Assembly: GCA_031763025.1 (NCBI GenBank)
Contig: JASSKH010000023.1
Location: forward strand, 3,747,501 to 3,811,500
Length of the DNA stretch: 64,000 nucleotides
Reading direction: 5' to 3'
From: Macrocystis pyrifera
Taxonomy: Eukaryota > Sar > Phaeophyceae > Laminariales > Laminariaceae
Shown here: positions 10,906-43,543 of the stretch, in pieces
How the letters are laid out: every line of letters starts with the position of its first letter
How positions within the stretch are numbered: position 1 is the first letter of the stretch
Program-made: the position numbers and the translations under genes
The notes under the pieces: model-generated
Told to the model about the DNA's origin: nothing
What the model saw: only the letters and a program-made list of their open reading frames with translations
The model's database searches: none

Positions 10906-11929
10906 TTTTTTCTCCTAGACACCTTCAACTGTTACAGTTGGGCGCTCGTTACGTTGTTTCCATACATTACATACCAGGTAGAAACGTTTCGCTAATCTGG
11001 GGGGGGAAGGGGAGGGGGGAGGAGGAGGAGGAGGAGGAGGACATTAATGACATCCTCAGTTGTCGCAAACAAAAAGGGCAGTCAGTAGTGCGTTCTTCAC
11101 GTGTTCTTGACCCTTCACAGGTAGACCCATGTAATGCGACAAAAAAAAAAAACACTTCGTAGCGCGACCTTAACCGTCAAGAGTTCAAGAGGTATGTGCA
11201 GCAGCAGTAGTATACCTGGTATGTGCACGAATCACATGCTGCCTGCGCATAGTGCGGTTCCCTGACGATGACCCTATTACTATTAATACTACTGCATGTA
11301 TTAATAGTGCACGTTACAGGATCCTGAACAATACTCGAGTATTGCAAGTGTTACGTCCCCACTACGAACGGGTGTGCAGCCAGCCCTAAACCGGTGAAAT
11401 TGTCGTTCGGACACACTACTGATATCGCCGACCCCAGCAGGCAGGGGGCTGCTTCGTCGGGGACGATAATATGCTGTCATCGTCATCAAATCAACTAACT
11501 TCATCTTGTTTTCCTCCCTGGAAGTTTCAAACGGGATGTAAAACAAAACTGGAGCATTCGAGCGTGGTGCAAAGCAAGCACCGCGGCGCAGCAGCGTTTG
11601 AAAAAAGCGCAAACGTGGATATCAGGACCCCTTCCCCCTAGATTGTACCGCTTCATTACACACAAGTTCAAGGTCAACATTGGTGACTCACTCCGTTCCG
11701 TGAAGACCCGAGGCACCAACCCACCTCGGTGTGTCCTCCACTCCACAACCACACAAGAGAGAACCTGGCCGGGGCTCCGCCCCACACAAACGATAAACCA
11801 TAAGAATGCCACAATGGAGCTGGTGAGGCTCGGATGGCAACGAACCGCAGCCGATGTGGCGCTGTGTGACGATGACGACGATGGAGTTAAGACCAAGGAG
11901 AAAGTGGGACCGCTCTGCTCCATCATGCA

Positions 11930-12090
11930 CAGTTAGTAATAGTTGTTTTATTGTAGAGCAGGGCAAGGGTTGCCCTGCTGTTCCCTGGGTGTTACATTTT
12001 ATTAAAAGGTTGGACGGAGGTATGGAAACTCTCTCGCGACTCGCGACATAGATATTTGCTACGTAGAATTTTACTCGTTTGAAGACGCTG
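11930..12090 (+). repeat. Repeat family C, partial copy
   Basis: Shares acagttagtaatagt, the palindromic gggcaagggttgccct, and aaaggttggacggaggtatg with the fuller copy at 12578-13095. It breaks off after about 150 bp. Confidence 0.8.
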
Positions 12091-12577
12091 CATTTTTTTT
12101 GTTTTGTTTTTTTTGCCAATTCTTAATGTTTTTCCTCGGTTTCGTCCTTTTTTGGCATTTTTCTAATTCGTGAGGTAGTTGTCAAGAAATATAAGCTACG
12201 CTTGGCTAATCGTATGAACACGTACGAAAAAGCTCAGGGACAATGGGTAGGGGTCAAGAAATATATATAGAAAATATAAAGGCGTTTTTCTCGGGCAAGC
12301 TACAATTCAAAACACTTAATAATAGTGGGGAAAAATAAGAAATAGGAATGCTGGTCCAGTCCGAATTTCTTATTCGTGAAAGGTACGTTTTATACGGACT
12401 GCAGTATAACCGCTATCAAATTTCGTATTTTCCTGTCACATACTTTTACAGTGGGCTCCTTTACCTGTGTTCTGGATGAGGGCAAGATTTTGTTTTCAAC
12501 GTTAAAAAGTCGACTTCAAGTAATAGTGCAGATCTGTTCGGATAAAATCCGATTGCCAAACGGTTTTTCACTGCACA

Positions 12578-13095
12578 ATTAGTAATAGTATAGTTTATTG
12601 TAGGGCAGGGCAAGGGTTGCCCTGCTGTTCCCTAGGTGTTACCATATAATAAAAGGTTGGACGGAGGTATGAAAATTCTCTCGCGACGTCGATATTTGCC
12701 ACGTAAAATATTACTTGTTTGAAGATGCTGCAGTTGCCGCTATTTCGAAGCAACCAAAACATGATATCACAGTCGCATCGCGCAGATTGCGATGACCTCG
12801 ACGTATCGCGAACACAGCCATACCAAATAAAACGCCGCAGTGAAGTCCAAGATGACAAAAGGCATACAAGTAGACTTTTCGCCGATGATCGCTACGTACA
12901 TGCACCCCGTAAACAACACTCTGTCGACCGAACAGTTATAATAACATAAATGTAGCTGCGCAGAACTCGAAAGGCTGGACGCGCCGTGCAACATTTCTGC
13001 AAAATGAGTTCTAGCAAAAAGAGGGAAACAAGAAGGCAGGCAGTCCTAATCGAGAAGCAATATCACACAAAAAATCAAAACGTTTCAACACACAT
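12578..13095 (+). repeat. Repeat family C, fuller copy
   Basis: About 520 bp from acaattagtaatagtatag through gggcaagggttgccctgct to caaaacgtttcaacacacat. It matches 42605-43112 in reverse complement over nearly its full length. No recognisable protein; frames on both strands are interrupted. Confidence 0.85.
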
Positions 13096-13920
13096 GTGAA
13101 GAACACGTGAGACGCTCAAGGCGGCGGTACGTCGGAGTCGAGTCGGCAAGGCACAGCTGCGCTCCCCCCCACGTCGTAGTGGCCAGGACTTCGGTAAGGC
13201 GGAGGCATGATGGGTCCTTGTCTAGTCGCCTCGATTATCTCCGCGCGTTCTTGGCTTACGCGCTCGTGGTAGCTAGCACACTTAGTAATAGTATAGTTTA
13301 TTTGATCCCAGAGTTTTCACATCAGAGTGACCGGTCCACACGTTCCCCAAAAACCGATGTAGCGCCCGCCAAAATGCACAACCACAGTAAATCTACTTCG
13401 TGCATTATAAACGAAATTGAAAAAAATGTGTATGGCAGGGATGTCGGCAGCTGGATAAAACATAGGAGATACGTACTCGTATATATAAGCTGCGAAAAAA
13501 AAGGACAAAAACGAACAAAAAACAAAACCACGAAACAAGAAAAAAACACGGAAGGAGAGCAATACTAATAACCTGGTAACCCGCAACAACAGCAACAGCT
13601 ACAACAACAGAGCAGCAAAAGCAGCAGCAGCAAGAGGAGCAGCACGGAGGCAAGCCGCAAGCACCTAGAGGCCTCGTTCCGTCCGACAAGTCGCTTGCTA
13701 CGAAGCACAACAAAAACAACGAGCCCCCTTCCCCCCCCCGCCTCCCGCGCCTACAAATTATGTACCGACGACTTCTTGCGTTCTTTGCTATTGATGATAA
13801 TGAGAGAAAGTTGATTCGGATGCTCGTCCCCCTCTCTGAAAATCGGCGTAGAATTCGCCTTGGCGCAAAACAACTACCTAAAACGCCGTCCGACTAATGC
13901 CAACTGGCGATCGCTTCTTT

Positions 13921-14003
13921 CCCCCCCCCCCCCCCCCTCCCGGCATTGTAAGGATGCGAGGGTCTATGGTTATACGACTACGGCCATGCATGATATCGAA
14001 TAT

Positions 14004-14052
<49 letters not shown>

Positions 14053-14235
14053 CCCCCTCCCCCCCCCCTCTTCATGCGACTCGCCGAACACCTTAAGGAC
14101 TAAGCGCTTGGTGTAAGCAATGCCTGCTTGGTCGGTGAAAACTCGACGTGCTTGGTCTCGGCATTGCAGGGATGCGAGGGGCTATGGTCATACGGCTATA
14201 TACGGCCATGCATGACATGAGTACCCCCCTCCCCC
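13921..14235 (+). repeat. Dispersed repeat family A, rearranged copy with ~60-bp poly-C run
   Basis: Two partial family A segments (13940-14005 and 14072-14222) separated by an almost pure C tract at about 14005-14068. The first ends tgcatgatatcgaatatacc directly before the C run; the second ends tgcatgacatgagtaccccc. Confidence 0.85.
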
Positions 14236-14464
14236 CCCACCCCCTCTTTCTTGTTTCCCACCCCCATACCATTGTCACCAAACCTTCCTGGCATCTGGCA
14301 CTTTCAGCCGGCAAATCCGACGGAATCGAGTTATAGAATGCCTTCAGCACTGCAGCCACGTTTCTCGAGACAAACAACTTGGAAATAGTGTGAAAAAATT
14401 ATCACAGTATAGCGAGTGCCAAGGGGTAAAAGGCGAAACACACACGAACGCAATTCAAGTCCAC

Positions 14465-14640
14465 TAAGTCGTTATCGCACGCCATCGCTAGCCATCGTTA
14501 CGAGGTATCGCTGTGGCCATCGTCAGCTATCGCTACAAGCCACCGCTAGCTATCGCCAATTGTCGGTATGAGCCACCGCTAGCTACATATCACCAGTTGT
14601 CGCTACGAGTTGTCGCTTTACAGCAAGCTATCGCGCGCAC
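14465..14640 (+). repeat. GCTAGCTATCGC-type minisatellite
   Basis: Degenerate repeats of catcgctagccatcg, ctatcgctacaagccaccg and gtcgctacgagttgtcgc. Intergenic. Confidence 0.6.
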
Positions 14641-15569
14641 GTTCGCTCGAGTGCTCTGGGCCGATCCTTTGGCGTCAACAATAATGAAGGGTAGCTTAAC
14701 CGATAACCCAGAAATCGTCTGACAAGCAAACCCTGCTGTGCACGATACGAGTATAACTACAAGCCCTAATCCCAAGGGTTGACCAATCAACCAAGCTTAG
14801 GGCTAGTCAGTTTTGTCTCGTGCACAGCAGTGTGCATCCACCATCTGCCCGAACAAGAAGTTGTAAACCAGCTCTAAATCAATCAAGTCCTGTCTGGCTG
14901 TACCTATTCTTGACACAACAACGAGATGCGCGCAGTGCAGGCAGGCAGGCAGGCCAGTCGTCGCCATCACCACAGCTAAACGTGTCACACATCGGTACGA
15001 CAGATCATCTACAGATACAGATAATCTGGATCATCTACAGATCCTTACCTGCCGTTACAAGATGCTGTGGCTGACTTGATAGGCGCAGGTCCAACCAAGT
15101 AAACTCTACTACTGTAGATAATGACAGATTGTACGGCTCCGGCGCGGCAGCGTGACCTAGAGACCATGCAGGTCAGGAAGCTACCTTGCTTGAAAGATTA
15201 AGATCACGCAAGTGGGGAAGGGTAATGATCTGTCTGCTCTGTCCGATGCGTGGAAAGTTTGTCCGAAATGGACCATCCAACGACCCCCCTCCCCTCCCCC
15301 CCCCCCCCCCCCCCCCCCTCCTCTCCTTTCAACCTGTCTCACGCAAAAGACAAAGCAAAGCACTTCACTAACGGGAGCGAAAGAACGGCACGCAGCAGCC
15401 TACACGGCCGAACCGTCCCTACCGAATCTCCCCGTCGAACCAACACAACGCTAAGAACAGAAACGCAGATTAAGCAGGGCTCGTCGCGCCGTCCTCCCAA
15501 CACAAACTCCGGGCTGGGCTGCGGAGGCGCATGCATGCGCCAGCAGCATCTCATCGCGAAAAATCAGCC

Positions 15570-15780
15570 AGGCCAGCAGCGGACACAGCAAGCACAGCAG
15601 GCACACGGGTACGTAGCAAACGGCAAGCACACAGCAAAAGCAAGCACACGGCAAGCAGACAGCAAAGCACACAGCAAAAGCAAGCACGGACACGGCCCAG
15701 CGCACGGCAAGCACACCGCGCGCAAGCACACAACAAGCGAGCACACGGTCATGAACACAGCAAGCACACACGACGCACGT
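15570..15780 (+). repeat. AGCACACGGCAA-type minisatellite
   Basis: Imperfect repeats of agcaagcacacggcaagca over about 200 bp, just downstream of the DDT-PHD stop codon. Confidence 0.75.
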
Positions 15781-15991
15781 CGGGGGATAAAATCGCGCGC
15801 GGATACATATTACTATGAACCCCAGGTACCTCCCTCTCTCCCTCTTTTTTTGCCTCGCCCCCTACCCCCCCTTCCCCACAACGCCTCCATAACACCCCTC
15901 CCGCCCCATTGCGTGCTCCAACCCGGGTGGTACCGGACCGAAAAGGACACGCGAAGGCAAAGATGTGTCAGGCAGCCGTTACATTCTCGGA

Positions 15992-37309
<21,318 letters not shown>

Positions 37310-38449
37310 TTTTGAGTTTTTCGTATTTTTCGACTTTTCGCAGCTTTTTACGAGTTACATAAATCGAACACGGATATGGCGCCTACCGCGGTGAGATGCC
37401 GCGCGCGACAGCTGTGCCAACTGAAGAGCAAGGCCCCCGAACACGGAATCCTTGCTGGACTCTACAGAGGTTGAAGGAACTTCTGTTCTGCACGTGGGCG
37501 TGGCGGTGGAGAAAATAACACTGTAGAGCTGTCGCATCACAACGAGGGTAGTCCCGCCTGTCATCTCACTAAAAACCCCTGATTGCATCCATTTTCAAAT
37601 CAAGAGTCATCAAGATCAAGAGAGCTGGCAGTGAGTCGTGAACGGCGGGACGGCGGGTGTTATTGACAGTGATCCTGGGTGTGATTCTTGGCGGTGGGTT
37701 ATCTGCACAATGTCAAGGTGAAAATCGCTGCTTTATAGCTGCAGTGCGTTCACCAGGGCCCGTCCAACGGCACACGGAACATGGACTGCTTTATGCTTTG
37801 TTCCGGTACGTATCATTGCGTTGCGTCTTGGTAGCTCTGACTGCCAACTACGATATGAAGCAACTACGTAGCCAACCCTACAGCGCGAGCCCCTTTAAAT
37901 TGAAGAGGCACACAACTCGACACCGCCGTTACCCGCGTGAAAACCATGAAAGGTTGCCCGTCGATCGGCGTTGGAAGAGTGCACAACATCTAGACTACTC
38001 TATTCTGTACGACCAGGTTCTTGTTGTACAAGTACGGTTGCATCGAATCACATTCTATTTTATGCAACATGAAGTACGAAAATCCAAAATTGCCTCGTCC
38101 TGGTCTGCCTGTGGTGGTACATGCTACTGCTGTAGATGCTATGCTGGTACATGCTATTAATAGTAATGCTTGATATTTTACGCCGTAACGAGCTATCGTA
38201 CAGCATGACAGCAGAGTACCGTAGCAGTCAGTGGGGCCAGCACCAGAACCATGCGAATACGATACTGAGGGCACTTCACGTTGCACGCTGTTGGAATTGT
38301 ACTCGGACAGACCGCTGAATGGTCACGCCTCCGCCAGTGTAGTCAGACGATTTTTCCCCCCTGGGGTATATTTGATTTTTTGATGGCAGTGGCAGTTCTA
38401 AAAAGCGTTGCCATGGATGTATACTGCTACAACGACAGCAGTAGCGTGC

Positions 38450-38815
38450 CTCCGTGGAAGCCCATGGCAGTGCCATGAAAGCCCATGGCAGCAGTGCCAA
38501 TGGTAGTGCAATGAAAGCAAAGCCCATGGCGGTGGTATGTATAGCAATACCTAGCCGTAGTAAAAATCCGGACCTGATGCTTGATTGGTGGGCTCGGAAT
38601 CACTGCAGTTCATGGCAGCGTCATCGCGGTTTATGGCAGTTGGCAGTTCTGCCGTATAGGGTAGTCTATGGGGCAGGTGCTGGTTCTATGGCAGCATCAT
38701 GAACGCCCATGGCATCGCCATGAAGCCCCATGGCATCGCATTGCTGTGTCCGGTGCTAGTCCAAGGCAGTGCCATGGTAGTGCCACGAAAGACCATGGCA
38801 GTGCCATGAAAGCCC
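38450..38815. repeat. Minisatellite built on CCATGGCAGTGCCATG
   Basis: Dispersed tandem variants of cccatggcagtgccatgaaa and catggcagcatcatgaacg. The units are themselves near-palindromic (CATGGCA...TGCCATG). Confidence 0.75.
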
Positions 38816-38944
38816 CTTAGCGAGATATTAAAATAGAGTGCATTATTGCTCATTCGCGTGCCGTTAGCGCGCTCGTCGGCCCGGGCTTCCCCGGCTACAG
38901 CGGTCATACGCGAGTGTCTCAAAATTTGGGTCGTTTTCCATGTC

Positions 38945-38995
38945 GTCTACGGTTATAAGACTACGGCCATGCATGACATGAGTCCCCCCCCCCCC
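38945..38995 (+). repeat. Dispersed repeat family A, end fragment with poly-C
   Basis: gtctacggttataagactac then ggccatgcatgacatgagt and C13. Confidence 0.65.
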
Positions 38996-39634
38996 GCATT
39001 TCCGCCCCCTCACCCCCCCCCGCCCCTCCTCCCGTCCAAGCAGCAGTGCCGCCTTTGCCGATCGCTTGAAGAAATATTTCTGAATGGTCGGCGTGAACAA
39101 TGACGAAAACCTTGCCGGGGGGGAGTGGGGGGAGGGGCGTTCTGATATTCCGATGCTTGGTACCGAAGCGGGGCTTCGAGGCGTGTCACCTCTGCCTTCT
39201 GGTAATAGAGTATTCGATCTCGGTCGGAATCGCGTTCGGTGACTCCGCTGCTTGGCTCGGAAAGGAAAGGCTGGAGATCAAAAAGCCGGTATCGCGAAGA
39301 GTATGTGGAGTATTTTTTCCACCCGGCATCGGTTAAAATATCTGTGATATTTAACGACCGTGAGCAAAAGCGTACGCGCTATTCTCGCTATTTAGTAGCA
39401 GAGCGTAATAGAACGAACGCGCGCGTTCGGTCCGATTTGATGCGCATTGCGATTTACCTGTTACATCTCACCGCTGCCGTCGATGCTCCCCCGTCCATTT
39501 TAGGAGCACCGGGCAGGGGTATGTATCACCACGGGGAAAAATCGTTGCTTTTCTGATGTGTATCGTCTTGTGGTGCGCCATTCATCCCGGTCCGTGTGCA
39601 CCGCTGCGTTCGTGGGCTCGGAGACTGCCCTTGG

Positions 39635-39760
39635 TCATAAGGGTCGATCTTAACGAGGAGTTTTTTTTTCATTTCGGTATTTTCCCGATTTTTTTTTTCG
39701 GGAAAAGCCGAAAAACTCCGACCCCGAAAAATGACGTCTCGAAGTTTTTAGGGTTTTTCA
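39635..39760. mobile_element. MITE family M2, degraded copy
   Basis: Left end agggtcgatcttaacgagga, then T-rich hairpin-like sequence (atttcggtattttcccgatt / tcgggaaaagccg). The right TIR is not intact. Confidence 0.55.
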
Positions 39761-39799
39761 GGAAATTTAGGTACAAGGCTATAGAGGATCGGGCAACAC

Positions 39800-40300
39800 C
39801 ACCGCTCGAGCTGTCCCACCAGTCGCGAGCGCACGAGGCTGACAAGGGTCGTTGCCAAGGTTATTCGCAAGTCATGGCCGAACGCAGAAGGCGCAAGAGC
39901 TTTCTGGGCTCTCGTGGCCGGGTTCACAAGGTGACCGCACCGAGGTGTCCGATCTAGTGAGCTCGGTGAGGGCAATAGCTGAAACTTTGTCGCGTTGGAC
40001 GTTGTGGCGTGACGAGCTCATGATGGATTTCACTCCCCAAGGCACCGACACCTGCCTATGAGTCAGGCCGATGACACTGGGACCACCGCACGGATGGGTT
40101 CTGCGAGCGCAGCTGCTGTAGCGACGGTTCTGTGCCGGGCGGACGATTGTTTCGTGAGCCAACTGAGGCACGTACTCGATAAGATTCAACCCTCGCTGAA
40201 TTTGGTGAAGTACCGAAATTTCAGGAAAAAACGAAATATAATACGTGTCGTTAAGACGGACCCCAAGTCGAGGGCAGCCGCCGCACTCGATGTCGTCTAG
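39800..40300 (+). pseudogene. Decayed or unrecognised coding-like stretch
   Basis: Coding-like peptides appear in successive frames: VVAKVIRKSWPNAEGARAFW, then RAIAETLSRWTLWRDELMMD, then FVSQLRHVLDKIQPSLNLVK (frame 40058-40300). No splice sites link them convincingly, and no family is recognised. It may be a frameshifted relic of a mobile-element gene, or chance. Confidence 0.25.
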
Positions 40301-40884
40301 AGGGTCGGTGTGTGCACGATTTCTCCACATCATCTTGCTTGCACTTGCAGGCAGGAGCTGAGTCATCATGGGGCGTTGGGGCCACTGCTGTACGCGTAGA
40401 ACTTCACCGCTGCATTTGTACACCTTGTGCAACTCGCCCATCGCGGAGTTGTCGCGATGGATGCGGCGTTGCGGTGCGCTACGAGTGTTGCTTCCCTGCC
40501 TTACGTTTTCACGGGTGGTTTGAACTTTTTGAAAACCCCCCTCTTGTGGCATTTTGTTTTCGCCAGCTCAACCCACCGACCAACGCGCCTGTTCACCTCC
40601 GCTCCCTGACCCCTTGCATGCACCACGTCTGTCTACCCCTTGTTGCTTGTTTTCCCTCGGAAGAACTCGACAAACATGTTGTCATCTACCAAATTCATGA
40701 GACTACGAGACGCCCACTGACAAGCCCTGATGCTGCGTGGCACAATATATCCTGAATTACACACACGCATGCCGTCAAGTTTTCATGGCCCAAACTCTCG
40801 CTGACGCCTGCCTTTTTTTTCGCCGTCCACTCTATGTCCCCGTGTACGCATATGTACTGTTGGTTTTCCGTACGTTCAGCAGGT

Positions 40885-40982
40885 GTAAGGGTCGATCTTA
40901 ACGAGGACTATTTTTTAGGTTGTTTTCAGTTTTTCTCTATAGGAAAATACCGAAAAAAAACTCCTCGTTAAGATCGACCCTG
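40885..40982. mobile_element. MITE family M2, intact copy
   Basis: Perfect inverted ends agggtcgatcttaacgagga and tcctcgttaagatcgaccct (20 bp) enclosing about 57 bp of A/T-rich sequence with ttttctctataggaaaa. 98 bp in all, no ORF. Confidence 0.88.
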
Positions 40983-41654
40983 AACAAAAACTAACCTATC
41001 CAGAGGATTATATCATAACGTCTCCACAATCACCAGAGGGAAACCGGGATGTCCTACTGGCAGAGGACTTGAGGCGAAGTTGCACGTTCGTCCTTTGTGG
41101 AGATCGGGTCGTTGGCACCAAACGATTCGCTTGGAGGTGTTGGAAAAATGTTTTGCATCGACAACATGACAGGAAGAGCCTCACTCGGCATGTTTCAACT
41201 AACAAGGATCCATCCGTGTTGATTTTGCACGTTGTATTGCTCTTAATCCCCAAAAGATACACGAAGACGTTTCGTGCCCGCACTTTGCTGATTGTTCAAT
41301 TCTTTAGGCTGGACACCACGATTGGTTGACTGTATCATGTAATAACGAGACCGGGGATTAGTGTAGAACGGAAAGCCTTTGCAGTCAGGACGCTAGACGG
41401 GGATACTGCTTTCGCTCCTTTCACAACTGAGGTGGAACAAGCACGTGTTCATTTTGTCCCTGATATTTTATGGTTGACGCGATAAAAAGACGAATACCTG
41501 GTACATCGCGCGGAATCTACGAGTTATTTTTTTTGACCTTATCGTTGTGCCAGCACCTTCAAAGTGCGCAGAAGTGCTTAAAAAAAACTGAAAAATCGCT
41601 CACTAGAACGGGGAGGTGGAGTAGCATGCTGTGTTGTTTTTATAACACTATCTG

Positions 41655-41760
41655 CTAGACCACTCAGTCAGCGCTGACTGAATAGCTCAGTGGTTTAAAC
41701 CTACATATTTCGAACGAAAGAAGTACCTTTGGGCTCGATTCGGCCTCCCGCCGATAACAT
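41655..41760 (+). ncRNA. tRNA-like repeat unit 1
   Basis: Palindrome tcagtcagcgctgactga (41664-41681), then an A-box-like atagctcagtggtttaaac and a B-box-like gggctcgattcgg. No acceptor stem can pair, so it is not a functional tRNA; tRNA-derived repeat is the likely origin. Confidence 0.45.
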
Positions 41761-41944
41761 CCTCCGGGGTTGATCAAGCCCCTGATCAGCGCCTGTTTTT
41801 TTTTTTCATATGGTCCCCCCCTAGTCGTGCGTTCCTTTACTCAAGTGGTTAACTCCACGTGCGACGCTATGGTCGAGTGTTCTTTTGTCGTGGTTCTCTC
41901 CACCTGATTTCCCTTTTTCTACCCCCGGCAGAAAAAAAGCGGAA

Positions 41945-42040
41945 ATACTACGTCTGGCGGGACTCGAACCCCGGAATTCCTCTTGTTCGAAATATGTAGG
42001 TTACATCACTGATCTACTCAGTCAGCGCTGACTGAGTGGT
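41945..42040 (-). ncRNA. tRNA-like repeat unit 2
   Basis: On the minus strand: the palindrome (42018-42035), tagatcagtgatgtaacc, then ccggggttcgagtcccgcca, a good T-arm/B-box. 74-nt spacing is tRNA-like, but the acceptor halves do not pair. Confidence 0.45.
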
Positions 42041-42045
42041 AGTAG

Positions 42046-42130
42046 GACGTCTGGCGGGACTCGAACCCGGACTTCCTTTTGTTCTTATGTATGTTAAACG
42101 ACTGAGCTACTCTGTCAGTGCTGACTGAGT
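42046..42130 (-). ncRNA. tRNA-like repeat unit 3
   Basis: Minus strand: variant palindrome (42115-42128), gtagctcagtcgtttaacat, then gtccgggttcgagtcccgcc. The closest of the four to a pol III type 2 promoter. No acceptor stem. Confidence 0.45.
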
Positions 42131-42374
42131 GGTCTAGCAGGTAGTGCTACACATGTACAAAGGATGTGTCGTAAGTTCAAATCTCGTCGACTTGGTAAAG
42201 TGTTCTTTTCGAGCGTGCGCGCTGCAGACAATACGGATGAATATGATAGTACTGGTATGCCTCTAGACACCAGCAGCGTTTGGCGAGGGGAGGGCCCCGG
42301 AGATCACTGTTACTATGTCGACTAAATTCCACAAACTCTACAGCATATATTTAGTTGATTATATAGCACTACCT

Positions 42375-42450
42375 GCTGGACCACTTAAGTCAGCGTTGAC
42401 TGAGTAGAGCTCAGTGTGGTTTAAACTACATATCTCGAACATGCTGAGGC
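42375..42450 (+). ncRNA. tRNA-like repeat unit 4 (truncated)
   Basis: gtcagcgttgactgagtaga then gctcagtgtggtttaaacta, without a B-box half. Confidence 0.35.
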
Positions 42451-42474
42451 CAAAATATACCAGGTACACGGCAA

Positions 42475-42620
42475 TGTTCCTTAGGGTTTGTGTATTCCGG
42501 GTAAGGGTATGAAAGTCGTGAGAAACATACATAAGCTCCCGGTATGGCTATGAAAGTCTTACAGAACTCACAAAAGTTCCGGGTACTGTATGGAAGTCTT
42601 ACAAAACTAACGTAAGTTGT
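42475..42620 (+). repeat. Minisatellite of about 50 bp
   Basis: Three units of ccgggtatggctatgaaagt followed by cttacagaactcacaaaagt. Similar but more diverged units resume at 43110-43330 on the other side of repeat family C, as if family C inserted in the array. Confidence 0.65.
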
Positions 42621-43112
42621 GTTGAAACGTTTTGATTTTTCATGTGATATTGCTTCTCGATTAGGACTGCCTGCCTTCTTGTTTCCCTCTTTTTGCTAGA
42701 ACTAATTTTGTAGAAATGTTGCACGGCGCGTCCAGCCTTTCGAGTTCTGCACGGCTACATTTATATTAACTGTTCGGTCGACAGAGTGTTTACGGGGTGC
42801 ATGTACGTGACGATCATCGGCGAAAAGTCTACTTGTATGCCTTTTGTCATCTTTGACTTCAAGGCAGCGTTTTGTTTGGTGTGGGTGTGTTCGCGACACG
42901 TCGAGGTCATCGCAATCTGCGCGATGCTCGACTGTGACGTTTTGTTTATGTGTTTGCTTCTAAATAGTGGCAACAGCAGCATCTGCAAACAAGTAATATT
43001 TTACGTGGCAAATATCGACGTCGCGAGAGACTTGTCATACCGCCGGCCAACCTTTTGTTATATGGTAAAACCCTAGGGAACAGCGGGGCAACCCTTGCCC
43101 TGCCCTACATCT
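42605..43112 (-). repeat. Repeat family C, inverted copy
   Basis: Reverse-complement partner of 12578-13095: ttgtgttgaaacgttttgat at one end, gcaacccttgccctgcccta at the other. Lies between the tRNA-like cluster and RPL12. Confidence 0.85.
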
Positions 43113-43501
43113 TACAAAACTAACATAAGTTCCGGGCGGGTATATGAATGTTGTACCCGAACTCGCACCCCGGTAATTAAAAAGTGTCGGATCCGGGATG
43201 TTGTACCCGTACAAAAAAAACTGGGTATTGGTACGAATGTGATAGAACTCACAAAAGAGTACGGGAAAAAATGTCATACAGAACTTACAGAAGTTCTTTG
43301 TAGGGTAGTACCGTGGTAAATACCCCGGGTATCGTTTTGTATACCCTACAGAAGCAAAACCTTGAAAAACATGTGTTTATTTTTATTTTTTAGTGCTCTG
43401 GTTTACCCTCGCTCTCGCCCCCGCCAAAAGGCGGTGGAGAAAGAAAGGAATTTCCTCATTCCGTCCTGACCCGTATCCTAAAAACACGTGGGCAGCGCGG
43501 T

Positions 43502-43543
43502 CTACTCGTCCGGGATAACGATCTCGCCGTCGGAGATACCGGC
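43502..43543 (-). CDS. RPL12: RPL12 terminal exon
   Basis: 13 codons [13 protein letters not shown] and TAG, after acceptor cttgaacttgaacag. The position in the family is the short acidic tail. Confidence 0.93.
   Translation of the reverse strand, partial: AGISDGEIVIPDE

Larger units (their letters stand above)
7994..15991. other. Intergenic region between convergent PPR-like and DDT-PHD genes
   Basis: Eight kilobases with no coding region I can support. It holds a GGGTC/GACCC inverted-repeat block (8640-8770), repeat family D copy 1, family B, two or three copies of family C, family A with a 60-bp poly-C run, a GCTAGCTATCGC minisatellite (14465-14640), a small hairpin-ended element near 14720-14860 and an AGCACAC minisatellite (15570-15780). 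An open frame at 11598-11936 is short and has no recognisable features. Confidence 0.6.
37310..43501. other. Intergenic region upstream of the DDT-PHD gene
   Basis: No intact gene recognised. The first ~300 bp must hold the DDT-PHD promoter, but I see no decisive element. Further on: a CCATGGCAGTGCC minisatellite (38450-38815), a family A end (38945-38990), MITE family M2 (39635-39760 and 40885-40982), a decayed coding-like stretch (39800-40300), the tRNA-like cluster (41660-42450), an ~50-bp minisatellite (42475-42620, resuming at 43110-43330) and an inverted family C copy. Confidence 0.6.

Noticed and set aside
39872-40552. 226-codon minus-strand open frame
   Set aside because: Composition is not convincing, it has no recognisable motif, and the opposite strand looks at least as coding-like.
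41655-42450. Functional tRNA genes
   Set aside because: A- and B-box-like sequences are present, but the acceptor halves do not pair in any of the four units.
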